From Merluccius polli (taxonomy: Eukaryota > Chordata > Actinopteri > Gadiformes > Merlucciidae): a DNA stretch of 64,000 nt. The notes under the pieces were generated by a model. It made no database searches, was not told the origin of the DNA, and saw only the letters and a list, made by a program, of their open reading frames with translations. The stretch's first letter is position 1. The number at the start of each line of letters is the position of its first letter. Both the position numbers and the translations under genes were made by a program. The stretch is from positions 144,001 through 208,000 of the forward strand of contig JAOPHQ010004848.1 in assembly GCA_030340625.1 (NCBI GenBank), read 5' to 3'. Below, one piece after another: positions 1 through 11,756 of this stretch.

Positions 1-3000
1 CCGCTGCAGACACCAGCTCTAGCATTCGAGTCACAGATTACAGCATCACAGTGGACATAGATCTGTGGACAAGGAAATACTGGAGTTGCATAAAGTCCTC
101 CTGTATATATGTGTAGTGCTCTGCAGGCACCGTTTAAAACAAAGCTGATAATGCAGCTAGTCTACCTGGTCTTTCAAAACCTTCTCATCCTTCACAAAGG
201 AGAACATTTTCATGGAAAAGCGTTTGAAGTGCGAGGGAACCACAACTCTCGAGTCGCTCCCAACTGGGTGGAAGATGGTGACGTAGCGGTCCTCAAGGTT
301 CTCACAGCTAAACAGGTTTACACAACTGTCACTTTCAGACTTTAAAATGAACACATGTTGCCCTCACAATAATAAACATATTACCTGTCTACAATGATGT
401 CCCATCTAGGCAGAGAGGTTCTTTCCTCCTGTAGTGTGGCCCAGCAGTTGTCCAAGATGAGCTCCAACTGGGGGTTACCCGACTGCAGCAGCACCACCTC
501 AAAATACAACGGCTGCCTCAAGTTCTTCTGCACAGGATAATCTTGTGTTTGATAGAAGAGCTCGTATGATTCGTCTGGGTTAAGATAAAGGGGTTAGTCG
601 AAAGTGTACAGTAAATTCCAGCCATTTGTAGAGTTACAATAGTCTTCATATTCCAGAAATAGGACTCACCCAGGGCCAGTCTCATTTGAACCATCAGCTG
701 TCCTGTACCAATTTCTGCTGTAGGTTCATTAACCACTGGTTTGTAGTCAAATGTCAATGTTTTTGTGTCATTGACCATGTAGTAACAAGATACCGTGTGC
801 CTATTGAGTGACAAGGAGTACAATTTTAAAGGTTAAGCATGCTTCCTATACCCTCAGTAAGGAAAGTTCCTGGCTTGTTGTGTTCCTACCTGAACTCTGG
901 CTCAACTGGTGATGTGTAGGCCTTCGCTGAATAATCCAGGGAAATTTCATTCTCATACAGCAAGTAGTTTTCAAAGAACTAGATTTGAAAAAAAAAAAAG
1001 CTTGTTAGGCTTATAATGTTTACCATCAATGCTTTCAAGAGGTCATCTACTTACCACCCTGCTAGTCCCACAGGAATTGACATTAAAAGAGAAGTATGCA
1101 AAGCGATCATCACTAAAAGTTGGTTTGCAGGACTTTTCTCTGAGGGTTAGCTGACCGGGAACAAGATTGGGGACCGATTGCACCTTCATACTGAGTGCAG
1201 TCATGGTCCCATTTGAGTAACATTCTGAAAATACAAATAAACCAAATATCACCAACGTGTCAACCTGAAAACAACAATGACACCATGTGGCCAGCATATT
1301 ACTTGTTGTGGTTAAAGGAAAGTTGCAGGCCAGGGAGAAATCATTGAGGCTCCAGTTGTTGTTCGGTTCCCACAGTAGCAGGTCAAGCCTTGCTTTGACA
1401 TAAAATGAGTCAAATAGCTGGAAAACAAAGAGCTTGATGTAGATCTATTCAGTGTAGTGACAGCAAGGGGAATCTTGCTTCACTGCATTTGATCTTACCT
1501 CAAAAGCTATGTCCATGGCCGTGTATGGCAAGGAAACGCTGAAGTGCGTTCCATTTTCAGTCAGACCATAGGCTTCACCGAGCTCAGGAGTCAGCATCTG
1601 TGTACCAATCATTGTCTCAAAGTTGCGTCCCCGACTCCCATATTCCACAGTGATGGAGAACGTACTGTCGTCGCATGTACCAAAGACACTGGGAAGAACT
1701 AGGGAACGCATAGTTACTTTAGCTGTATTGCAAGTACCAACAAGATTGTTTTAAACAAACACATGTTGGGAGTTTGTTTTTAATCACATACAAGGGAACT
1801 TACCAACATCGTTTAGTGATGAATCTACCGCAAGGGAGTAGGAAAATGGTGTCTGTTCAGGCTCGACCATAAACCCGTAGGTCAGTGGGAGGAAGTAGCC
1901 AGTAACCAAAGGCTCTGGATTCTTAAGAGAATAGGGCTCAGTTAAGACTAGCCTGGATGAACATACCATTTTCTAAAGTCTTCAACAAGCTGGCTTACAT
2001 GTTTCAAAACGACATCGTCAGAGAAGGGCACTTGTAGCACATAAATCTTTGAGCCATTGGAGTACTTTTGTTCTTGAAGGAACCCTTTTTCATTGCACTC
2101 CGCAACAGACAGAACACCGTTTGAGAAAGTGATGTTCACCAAGTTCACATCATGCAGCAACGTGCCAAACCAAACCTTGAACATCCTTTCCTCCGGAATG
2201 GTTTCTAAAAAAAAAAAAACAGAACATGTCAGGCTTGTTGAAAGACATGAAATTCTTTTACAATTTTCAAAATTCTAATAAAAAAGTAGACTTGCCATCA
2301 ACAATCTCTGGATACCAGAGCATCAAAGGGGTTGTGATTGGGAAGAAAACCTTATATCTTGTGTCAGACTGAGAATCCTTTGCAGTCCACAGCAACTCAA
2401 GCATGGGTTCCACAGTGTAGGTGAGGTGGTACTGGTAATCTGGGGCATGGCTCTGCAATAATTCATGCAGTTTAAATAAAACACCACTGACCCACTATGA
2501 TGCATTTCTAATTATATGCAAGAGTCGAACCTTGAAGTAACCATCTGGGGAGCCAATCGGGAGCTCAATAACTATGTGATATTGTTTAGAAGACATCGTA
2601 TAGCCTCTGGAAACCATCTGAGCTTTATCCAACCGTTGGCCATTAATGCCCATGTGCATTTCCAGGATTTTCACCCTGCCGTCCAACAGAGGTGTAATGT
2701 AGCGTGGAATGTTCCACGAGATCATGCCATCAGCAAATGCCACACCACCTGTTATTGACAGACCATAGTCAACTCAGCATGTGCTTTCCATAATCCAGTC
2801 AATAGGATGAGCAAGCAGTAACAAGTTAGCTAGGACTGACTAGGAGACTCACCAGTAGGACAAGCAGCAGTCAAATCCACAATTTTCAGTCCATGTGGAG
2901 TAGCGTAATAAGTTCCCACTTTGACAACCGACATCGGGACACCAGCCACCTAAAAGTCATAAGAGGACGATGTTAAATGCAAACAGCGTTGGGAAAATGC

Positions 3001-4313
3001 TGGGAACATTTTCCAGTCCATTTCCTACATCTTCCGAGTAGGTCTGTGCCGTGTTGTATGGGCTTCGCACAACCAGTCGATTAGGCGTAGTCATAGCGCC
3101 ATAGCCAGCCTGGCGAACCTCATCCAGTCTCATCACTGTTGGCTCAGGGGTGTAAAATGTCATCTTCCAGATGCCATACACCGTGTCATTGACCTGAGGA
3201 CAGACATTGCTAGGTAGATTCCCATGCAAGCATTGTCAAATAAAATAAAGTTAAAATATTGGTCCATAAAAACATACAGCCTGCATTGCATTGCTCTTCA
3301 AGTCATCCTTAACAGCCTGTCCTTTCGTTTGAGAGGTTGTGTCAAGCTGGCCCATGTATTTGGACATCTAATTAAGTGAATGAAACGGTCAATTAACATT
3401 TGTAAAAAAAATTTTTTTTAAAAATGTATACTTTAATGATCAGCAAGGGACCAACCTCCATGTAGTTCCTGTCACAAACAATTTCCTGGGCCGCCCATGC
3501 AGAGTAGCTGCATGTTTTCATCACATCATGAGTGATAACATCCGATGGCCCTTCACTGTACATTTTGAGTCTTAATCCAATATTGAACATTTTATCGTCC
3601 TAGGAATAAAATAAAGTTTGGAATGGGGTTGTTTTAACACCAAACTTGTGGCATTTCGACAGATTTTTAGTTGAACCTACTGTGTTGTCAACATAGCAGC
3701 CCATCAAGGATGTATAGATTCTGGTGTTGCCCCATGGGTCAGATTCCATGCTATATCCACATTTAGCAGCCAAGCTTGGCGTCAATACTATATGTTCCGA
3801 GCCATCTGGTATAACAGGTATTCAGGGGGAATTAGTTAATGCAGCAACAACTGGGCACAAGCCAATGAACTCACTGATCAAAATATGCAGAGTAAATAAA
3901 ATTCATTCATGGAAAAAAAAAAAAAAAAAAAAGTACAGATCTTACTGGTAGCTGCAATTTCCAGTTGATTCCCCACAGCCAGAACTTTGTCCAATGTTAA
4001 CCTCATGTGGCTGCCCATGCAGTCTGACTTTAAACCAGTACCTATTGAAGGTAAAAGTACATTAGATCCAGTCCTATCAACCAAGTTGTGGCAATAAGAC
4101 TTCTGTACCAAGAAACTGCTTTACTTGGCTGTGCGTTAGCTTTCTGAGTTAGCTGTGCTTGACCTTCGATGACCACTGCAGCCAGCAAATTCCATACAAT
4201 GCTAGGAAACCAGGACATAACATGAACACGGACATGGAATTCAACACCGTTAGTAAATAACCCAAAGTAAACGGCTAAAAAAAAACTACTTACAAACTCG
4301 AGTGTATCTTCAT
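1..4313 (-). CDS. zpax: Zona pellucida-like egg-coat glycoprotein (ZPAX-like), 3' end cut by window edge
   Basis: Multi-exon gene encoding a secreted ZP-domain protein of the vitelline envelope. Exons read on the minus strand: 4294-4313, 4125-4201, 3946-4041, 3681-3805, 3456-3599, 3278-3367, 3029-3193, 2853-2949, 2531-2748, 2296-2452, 1967-2204, 1804-1921, 1499-1698, 1303-1417, 1055-1224, 890-978, 670-800, 385-574, 166-331, 1-62. That gives about 890 residues before the edge. The ATG at 4313 opens a hydrophobic signal peptide (MKIHSSFIVWNLLAAVV) split over two exons. The N-terminal part holds ZPAX-type Cys-containing repeats (SLAAKCGYSM, DPWGNTRI). The C-terminal part is a ZP module: YFEVVLLQSGNPQLELILDN, CWAT, SLPRWDIIVD, then IYVHCDAVIC in the edge exon. 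ZP modules polymerise into egg-coat filaments. ZPAX is preferred over ZPB/ZPC because of the long N-terminal region, but the paralogue is inferred from memory. The furin site and C-terminal membrane anchor lie outside the window. Confidence 0.8.
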
Positions 4314-4394
4314 ATTGGCAAGTGAAAGGCAGGCCTACACAAGCCAAGTAGGTCAAGCTCTTGCTAAAAAATGCCCCTGAGCTGCAGACAAACA

Positions 4395-4447
4395 CAGCTG
4401 ATGAAAGGGTGCCTGAATGATTACTTCAGGAGCACAGCTGTTTTATG
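4395..4447 (-). promoter_or_regulatory. Candidate zpax core promoter with two E-boxes
   Basis: Upstream of the start codon, the minus strand carries CATAAAA (4441-4447). CAGCTG E-boxes lie at 4435-4440 and 4395-4400, about 80-125 bp from the ATG. Oocyte-specific zp genes are known targets of the bHLH factor FIGLA acting through CANNTG boxes. Use of these sites is inference. Confidence 0.35.
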
Positions 4448-5168
4448 CTGCCATAATCAGCCTACATGTCACGCATGCTTGTCAATTAAGTCCTGGCAGC
4501 TAGATTGCAGTAGTGTGTCTTAAGACACCCTATATTATTGTCCCTGCATGACAGCCAATAAAAGCCCATCCTAATATAATGTGCAAGCAACGCAAGCTTA
4601 TTAGAAAGAAAGCCATGAATTACCTAATGTTTCAATGTTAATTCATGTTTCAATGGCTTACTATTTCATTGACTTTAGTACCAATTGTTGCAGCTTTTTG
4701 TTTGCTCAATGTTTTTAACAGTACATGAAGGCATTGTTGATTACTGCAATATTGGTAAATACTTTTTTTTTTCTTTGTGGAGGTGTTAAGACTTAATGAC
4801 TAATGAATGACACATCTAGGTCCTGAGGCTAGTTGAGAACCACTGGCCTCCTATTATATATAAATACTAACCCAAAAGCCCCCTAGAATTACACTAATTT
4901 AGGCTAGATGTTTTTGGTTATAATGACTTATGAGTGGGACTGCTATAGTGTGGCTGTGTGTAATAATGCAAATGGTAATACATCATTTTCACAAAAAATG
5001 CACTGAGCAGTCATAGACCTTCATTTAAAAAACACCCAGGTCTATATTGTACTCAAGCAAAATAATATCAAAATAATCACACCAAAACAAATTTGACAAT
5101 CATTTCATTTCAATCAAAATAAATTGAACAGAGAAACACAAGTCACAATGACAAACCAGCTATAATTG
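4448..5168. other. Intergenic, no gene seen
   Basis: AT-rich spacer between the zpax-like promoter and the ttc32 stop codon. It has no long open frame, convincing RNA gene or terminal repeats. The ttc32 3'UTR must lie at its right end, but no clear AATAAA was found on the minus strand. Confidence 0.5.
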
Positions 5169-5958
5169 TTAGTATCCCCGGTTCATTTTGTTTTCCTCGT
5201 CCTGAAGCGTCTGCTGTAGACTGACTTTGGCCTGTTCAAAGTCTGGATTGATCTTCAGAACTTGCTCAAAGTCTCTCTTGGCTTCTTCAAAGATCCCTGG
5301 GAAATAAGATGTACGTTTTAGTATTTTCCATATAGTGGCCTATATGAATATAGGCCTAGTTATGTTGGCAGGGATGTCCCATGAACACACACACACACAC
5401 ACACATCCATTCCGCCATCTAGTGTTGAAGACAGTGTTGAACTTCAGCAACATGACTACACCGCCATAACAGATCAAGGCAGTACACTAGACGTGCTACC
5501 TAGTCTATAGTGGATGAGTCCTCTGTTGTACCAGGGTACTTCATAACCACAGTCCACGTGTATGGCCTCTGTGTAGTCCTCTATCGCTTCAGGGAAATCC
5601 ACCCGCAAATACTTTATTTGTCCACGGTTGTTGTATGCAGCGGCCAGGTCATTTGCCTCACATACCCTGCAAATATGCAACAGATGTTTAAAAAACAAAC
5701 AAAAAAAACATTATTTATAAATAGACAAATTATTTACACCGAAAATTAACTTTTCCACTTGGCAAGATACAGAAGCCTACTACAAGTAAACGGAGTAGGC
5801 TATCAGTACTACCTTGTCTGTACACAGGTAGAAATGAACTTTGTATACAGCTCTTCCGCCAGATTAAAATTATGTTTCCTAAACTCCGAGTGAGCATTGT
5901 GAAGTATTTGAGAGTTATTCGCCATTAATGTAACACCTCCACCTACGTCCTTGTCCAT
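5169..5958 (-). CDS. ttc32: Tetratricopeptide repeat protein 32
   Basis: Small three-exon gene: exon 1 5813-5958, exon 2 5500-5666, exon 3 5169-5296. All introns are GT-AG and the coding sum is 441 nt, giving 146 aa (human TTC32 is about 151 aa). The protein is nearly all TPR helices. Exon 2 holds the most conserved stretch (DLAAAYNNRGQIKYLRVDF, then EVPWYNRGLIHYRLG), and exon 3 the final repeat (IFEEAKRDFEQVLKINPDF). The start is placed at MDKDVGGG because it gives the family length. An in-frame upstream ATG near 6027 and a downstream MANNSQ are alternatives. The molecular role is not well defined; TPRs imply protein-protein binding. In human it sits next to WDR35 at the same end of this block. 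Intron 2 holds a short (CA)n at 5385-5405. Confidence 0.9.
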
Positions 5959-8900
5959 GGTCGTGACGCGGTTACTCGACGGAAGTGACGACAGAGAGGT
6001 CGGCGTTATTACATTTCTAGGAAGCACACGACGCTATGGGCTTTAAACGATGTTAAGCACACATATGTGCAGTTGGGTAATTAATTACATAAAATAATTT
6101 ATTGAACAAACGATAAAAGAAACCCACTGAGCTATGGATGACGGAGTGTCTGTTTCTTGGTATGTCGTTTCTAAAAACCACCACATGGTGGCAGGATTCC
6201 CTCTCTAGCCTCACTAGCACCAACAGCCATTTTACAGTTAGATGTGACAATGTTGTTTTACAGATCAATGGGCTGCTTACAATGAATTATAATGGTGCCA
6301 GTACGTTGTTTAAACTAACCTGTCTGTGTGGGAAATCATACACTCTTATACTTATGTTTTCAGTGGGAAGGTCTCATTTTGCCAAATGTATCGAAATGGT
6401 AGCAATGTGTAAAAGTGATAGATCACTTATTACAACTGATATTTCTCTTTTGTTTTTGATGGCATTAAAATGCAGTCAATTCCCAAAGCAAACAAAATAC
6501 TTGTCTAAAGCCAAAACCTAGCTTAACATTTCCTTGAAAAACATAACATTAGATATACATTGGAAGAGAATATTAACAGTGATGTGTTGAAAAAACGGAG
6601 CTCTTAAAGGAAATATTTAGCATTTAGCATTCAGATTCCTTCTGTCCATCCGTAAAACACCCTGCTGTATGTCATATTGTATGTACCTACAGTCGGCCTA
6701 GAGGCCATGGAAAGGAATCCAAGGTGTGAAAATCAACAAGAAATATCCAGAGAAAGAAAATACATGAAACCTGTTTCAGGAGATTTAGTATTATTGTTGT
6801 CAGCCAAGGCACATATAATCCCAGTTTTATGCTGTTTACACTTAAAGGTCAACATTGCAAGCAACATCCACAATCTCATTGATACACTGCAGCTTATAGA
6901 AAACAAGGAAACCATAAGCCAACAAGAAATTATTGTATTCCCATGTAACCCTAACCCTAACCTCATCTGTCCTGTTGAAAACTGACACTTGAGAGGAGCT
7001 GTAGGTGATTCAGTGGTCACTTTCTTCACGCCACATGTATTATCAGCTTGTGCATGTGTGCTGCTCCATGGATCAAAGGGTGACAAGCTGACCCAGTGGA
7101 AGGGGATATGCAGCAGGCTGTTGACTGAGTTAGGGAGCGGAGACGGACAGTGAGAGTAACATTGTAATCTTTATATTCACTAAGCCACAGTGGAAATGTT
7201 GCTTGCATTCTCCGTAGAAGACTACATTGCTGAGATTTGTCTGAACGGCGTAAAGGCTTTCCACCTGCCAAAGGATGCAAATGTTTGCAAACAATACCTG
7301 TCAAATTCTTGAATAGCAAAGAGGCCAGAGTTGAAATTTTAACATTTAGGTGTATATTGTTGATGCTGCATCCTGAAACACAACACATTTAGGCGTTAGG
7401 AAGCTGGCGACGCAGAGTTTTCTTTACATGCTCTATCAAAAAAGATCCATCTATCCCCATCTAGTTAACCGTTACCCTTGTAGACACAAATAAACCTGAT
7501 CTATTTTGGCAAATATTACTTGTACACCTGAATCTTGTTCTCAAAGACCCAGTGGTTGGCGTCTCTTCTATAAGTTCAAATATTGCGGTTTGCTGAGAGA
7601 CTTAACATAGAGGATCAAAGTCCATCGTGTTGTGGCAGAACCAGACCAAACATTCATCATAACGTCATGTACCTCCCAGCGCCCCAGACCCTCTCTTTTT
7701 GTACTTTAAGCCGCACAGCAGCACCCTAGCAGCACTTCTTACATGTGAATGTCAAACGTTATCCCAACGTTACCCCAAAATGTGGTCTCCGCAATAAGTA
7801 CCAATCTCACGTGTCTACATGGGGAATGCAAAGGACTCATCACCTGTATTTCATCTCTCAAAAAAGCTAAAGAAACTAAAAGACATAGGTTTAGAAATAT
7901 ATACATTGTTATTGTATCTGATGTTATGATATTTCCATTTATATTGCCATTATATATGGATGTCTACCAGTGTGATATAAACTACTAGAATAAGGGAGGG
8001 GGATGTGGCCATTGCATGCTCTAACATCTTAACTGAAAGGTTAAAGTTTCAGTGACCCCTCAGGCTGACCAGGCCTTCAGTGATTAAAGGAGGGTTTCAC
8101 TTTAGCCCCCATGTTGGTCCTTCTCAACCAGTGTGTTGTTGAGGTGGACACAAACGGACGTCATTTGGGGGGGGGGGGTGGGGGGGGGGGGACACAGGGG
8201 ACATGTCCCCTGCACTTTTTCAAAAGGCCGTTTTGGTCCCCTGCAGTTTTTACCATCCAAAAACAATGTTACAGAGACACGTCCACCACAAGGACCAAGC
8301 GGAAAACGGCCTGTTTCCCTTAGTTTAGACCCGCCCAAATGCTCCTCGATTGGCTCTGCCGTTTCTCGTGTGATTGGCCGTCCCCGCTGTCACTCCATCT
8401 TGCACACCGGTCTGCTAGTTGCCCAGGGAGTCTCTATTAATCTGCCACTGTTAGTTGAAAATAGTCTTTTGTTTTTTTTTCTCCATATAACTGCCTCAAA
8501 AGACAGTGGTTCTCTGTTACACTCATTTCAAATAAAATTGATTACTTGACTACTTACACTGCATTATGGACATTTTATTCAATTTCTCCCCACCTGTGAT
8601 ATTCCTGCCAGTTTGACCTGCCCACCACTGGGTGGTGCTATGTAAATGAGGTCTGTTTACCATATATTCCAAAAATAAGTGTAAAATTGGTGGTACTGAG
8701 TTGGAATGAAATTGACTAACAAGGTGAAACATATAATTGGGTGATGATGTTTGGCTACATGCTTTACAACCAGTCAAATCAAAAAAGGGAACAGTAAACT
8801 TAAAAGTAGCAATAGAAAACTAGAAGAACTACTAGAAAACACAGTGAACTGAAAGACTTTTATTAAAAATGCTGTCCCCCCCACCTCTGAAATCAAAATG

Positions 8901-9045
8901 TCGTCCTTGTGGACACCTCAGATGTTTGGGTAGGGGCAGGGCTCTCCTAACACCAAGAAAGACAACCCGATGCTCCTAGAGTAAACATGTCATCTGGGGT
9001 GAATATGACAATACACTGCCTTGCTCCTCTACTGGCTTTTCCCCC
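5959..9045. other. Gene-poor intergenic stretch
   Basis: No family-recognisable coding sequence. It contains a short telomere-like CCCTAA run (about 6948-6963), a G-rich homopolymer (8167-8191) and repeat-like text around 8180-8260 (the GGGGACATGTCCCC type, related to 51.3 kb). Frames of 100-138 codons here look like chance: they show no domain, codon bias or splice context. WDR35 would be expected around here by human synteny; no WD40-like exon was seen. Confidence 0.5.
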
Positions 9046-9590
9046 TTTCAGTGTGCCTATGGCTACCAGTCACCTCTGTTCCTGGCCCTGGAGGATGAGA
9101 TTAGTGTACCCTCTGCGCTGGCCTTGGTTCACCGGTGTCGCCACACCTGGAGCCGGGCCCGGCAAGTGCTTCAGGAGTTCAGCTTGCCGGCAACCCCCGC
9201 TCCCTCCTACCGAGTCGGCCAGAGAGTGTGGCTGTCCACCCACGACCTTCCTCTCATATGGAAGTTAACTCCTCGCTTTGGGGGTCTCTTTCCTGTCTCT
9301 AAGGTGATAAATCCAGTGGCCATAAGACTTAAGCTCCCCAGGCCAATGAGGATTCACCCAACCTTTCATGTAGCTTGAGTTTTACCTGTCAAGGAGAGTC
9401 CTCATCGATGGGGGTCGGGTTTACACTGTTAGGCATCATGGACACCATTATTTTATTGACTGGGAGGGTTATGGACCGAAGAGGTCTTGGGTCAGCCAGC
9501 AACATCTTAGATCCTGACCTCATCCGTAACTTCCACCAACGTCAACCTGACGAGCCTAGGCCGTCAGGTGCCGGCCCTGGGGGGGGGGGG
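9046..9590 (+). mobile_element. Ty3/gypsy retrotransposon fragment: integrase C-terminus and chromodomain
   Basis: An open frame from about 9046 to 9378 reads FQCAYGYQSPLF, then PSALALVHRCRHTWSRARQ, SYRVGQRVWLST, TPRFGGLFPVSKVINP and MRIHPTFHV. This is the end of integrase in fish Ty3/gypsy pol. A stop (9376-9378) and frame breaks follow. A shifted frame at 9440-9590 still shows chromodomain residues (DWEGYG, SASNILDPDLI) and the proline/glycine-rich tail. No LTRs, reverse transcriptase or protease are nearby, so this is a dead 3' pol fragment. Confidence 0.85.
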
Positions 9591-11756
9591 GGGGTACTGT
9601 TAATGTTTTCTTGTTTCTAGCTTGTTCTTTTTTTACTGTTTTTAAAAATATAAACACACCTTGTTTCCAGTTCACATGTAAACATAACAACGGCGTGTCA
9701 CTTCCATTGGTCTTCCATTGATCCATTGGCTTGGTTTCACCTTTGTGACTCTCTGTGTGTGGTATCAAGAAAGCCACTAGAATAGCAAACAAACAGACAA
9801 CAGCTGGCTGGACGATGGGAGCTTTGGGGTGGGGCCGGATCCGAGCCAGACTCAAGGTAAACGTTGGTGTGTTGACTCACGGGCCTCACACAGACACAGA
9901 GCAGACAGTAGTTCTGTTGTCTGTGGTGTTTAAAGACAAATATGAACATATGCTCATTCCTAGTGTGGATGTTTTAAGAGTTCTCTGAGTGGTGGGGCCG
10001 GTGCTCAGTGTTGGAAATATAACAGGATTACAACGTATGTGTTTCATGGTATCAGAAGCACTTGGAATCCTGATGTGTGCTACAGGTGAAAGGGCAGACA
10101 CATATGTGACACCTAGGTTCGAAGGGAAAGCCAGACTCGCAGGTTGTCAGCCACGGTGATTGAAAGGCAGTGTGTGCAAAAGAAAAACGATTTCTCTCAC
10201 TGACCTCTGGCTCTCTGAGAGGGTTTTACTGTAGATCCATGGTAGATTTTAACAAGTTGTCAAGACAGATGTCTGCACTGTAGCAGGATATTTACTTTTA
10301 ATATTGACGCACAGGCTATAGGAAGACATGGTGGAGACATAGGAATGCAGCTTTGTATAGGATAGTGCTATAGAAACTCTTTGAAAATGGACAGCATAAT
10401 ATTTGGAGCTACATAACATGCAAATAATAATTAGTTTTATCTAAATAGAGGAGCTGCACCTTACTGTTATTACTGTAATTATAACCATTAAATAATACTG
10501 TAATTATAACCATTAAATATGTAATGATCCCTTGAAAAATACAAACATCAATGGCCTGGTACTGTATTACTGTTTAATTAATTTGCAACAGTACACAACA
10601 AACCTGTCTACTGTTTATGGTTGAATAACTAAACCTTTGTAATGTCACAACTTTCATAACCTATTAATAAAAAAGGAAAGACAGACAATCAATCAGTGTA
10701 ATATCTGTAAAGGAGCTTAAATGATTAACAACATATTATATTACTTATTTTAAAATAAAAGATAATAAAGAATATTAAAGAATAATATATTGCAAATATT
10801 TTTAAAAATGTATTTAAAAAAAATAAAGTTGTATATAAAGCAACTGTCAACAACATTTTTGTTAAAAAAAATAATTCAGATATATTTTACAAAGAACAAT
10901 GCTGTAAATCATTTTGTAATATAGGAACAAGAATGACAAAAATGAGAAAGAAAATACATTCTAACAGCATCTTAATTGTAATGTATTTTCAAACTAGTAT
11001 CTATGTTTTTTGACTACCCAAAAACGAACCAAATGTATTCATTGGTAAAAAAAACTACAATAAGAAAGTATTTTACACAGTAGCTCTGTATAACCTGCTA
11101 TTGTGCTGGCCATAGATACAGGAAGTAAGAGGGACTACGTGTCAGGGTTGCAGTGGTCCATGTCAGCGACTCTGACAGGATGCTCACAGGCTGGCTGGCT
11201 GTGGATGTCAAATAAACACAAGGTCAAACTGTGTGCCATGCTTTGTTTTTGTTTGTCAATCCATCAATCAGCCGTGAGAGAAATTATCCTTACTCACCAA
11301 CTCAATGTCCACCTTACGCATGGCCCAACATGCTCTCCAGTTGCTTCACCCTCCCCGTCACGTCACTGAGTGAGAGCAGTCAAGGCTATTCATACAAACT
11401 AGTCATATCTATGGGATGTTATATAACATGTTGATGGGGTTTTAATGCTGATGTTAACATGCTATACACTGTGTTGTCATTCATATTTTCTCACCATTGA
11501 CATTGATTGTTTTGAGATAGAGGACCTTATTCTGGTTGGAATAACATAGTATTAAGTGCTATTGTGACACAGACCCAAAGCGACTTTTAGTGAATTCAGA
11601 TACATGTCATTAAGGAGCAGGTAGGGTGTTGTTAGACAACCTTGCTTAATGTATTTGTATTTTTTAAAAAACTACCATGTTTTTTTTTATACAACCATGC
11701 TCAAAGATGCGTGCAAGAAGGCTATGGACACATTGGGGAATCGAACCCCGAGTGGT
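9591..11756. other. AT-rich intergenic, downstream of matn3
   Basis: Begins at the G run that ends the gypsy remnant. 10380-11070 is strongly AT-rich with short duplications (for example the repeated TACTGTAATTATAACCATTAAAT near 10465-10520). No coding or RNA gene was supported. The matn3 3'UTR must occupy the right end, but no clear polyadenylation signal was fixed. Confidence 0.4.

Noticed and set aside
4042..4395. Single 117-aa minus-strand ORF as a separate protein
   Set aside because: It runs through two introns; splice signals and phase split it into the first zpax-like exons.
6138..6521. 127-codon plus-strand frame as a new gene
   Set aside because: No domain, no codon bias, AT-rich intergenic context and no splice partners; treated as chance.
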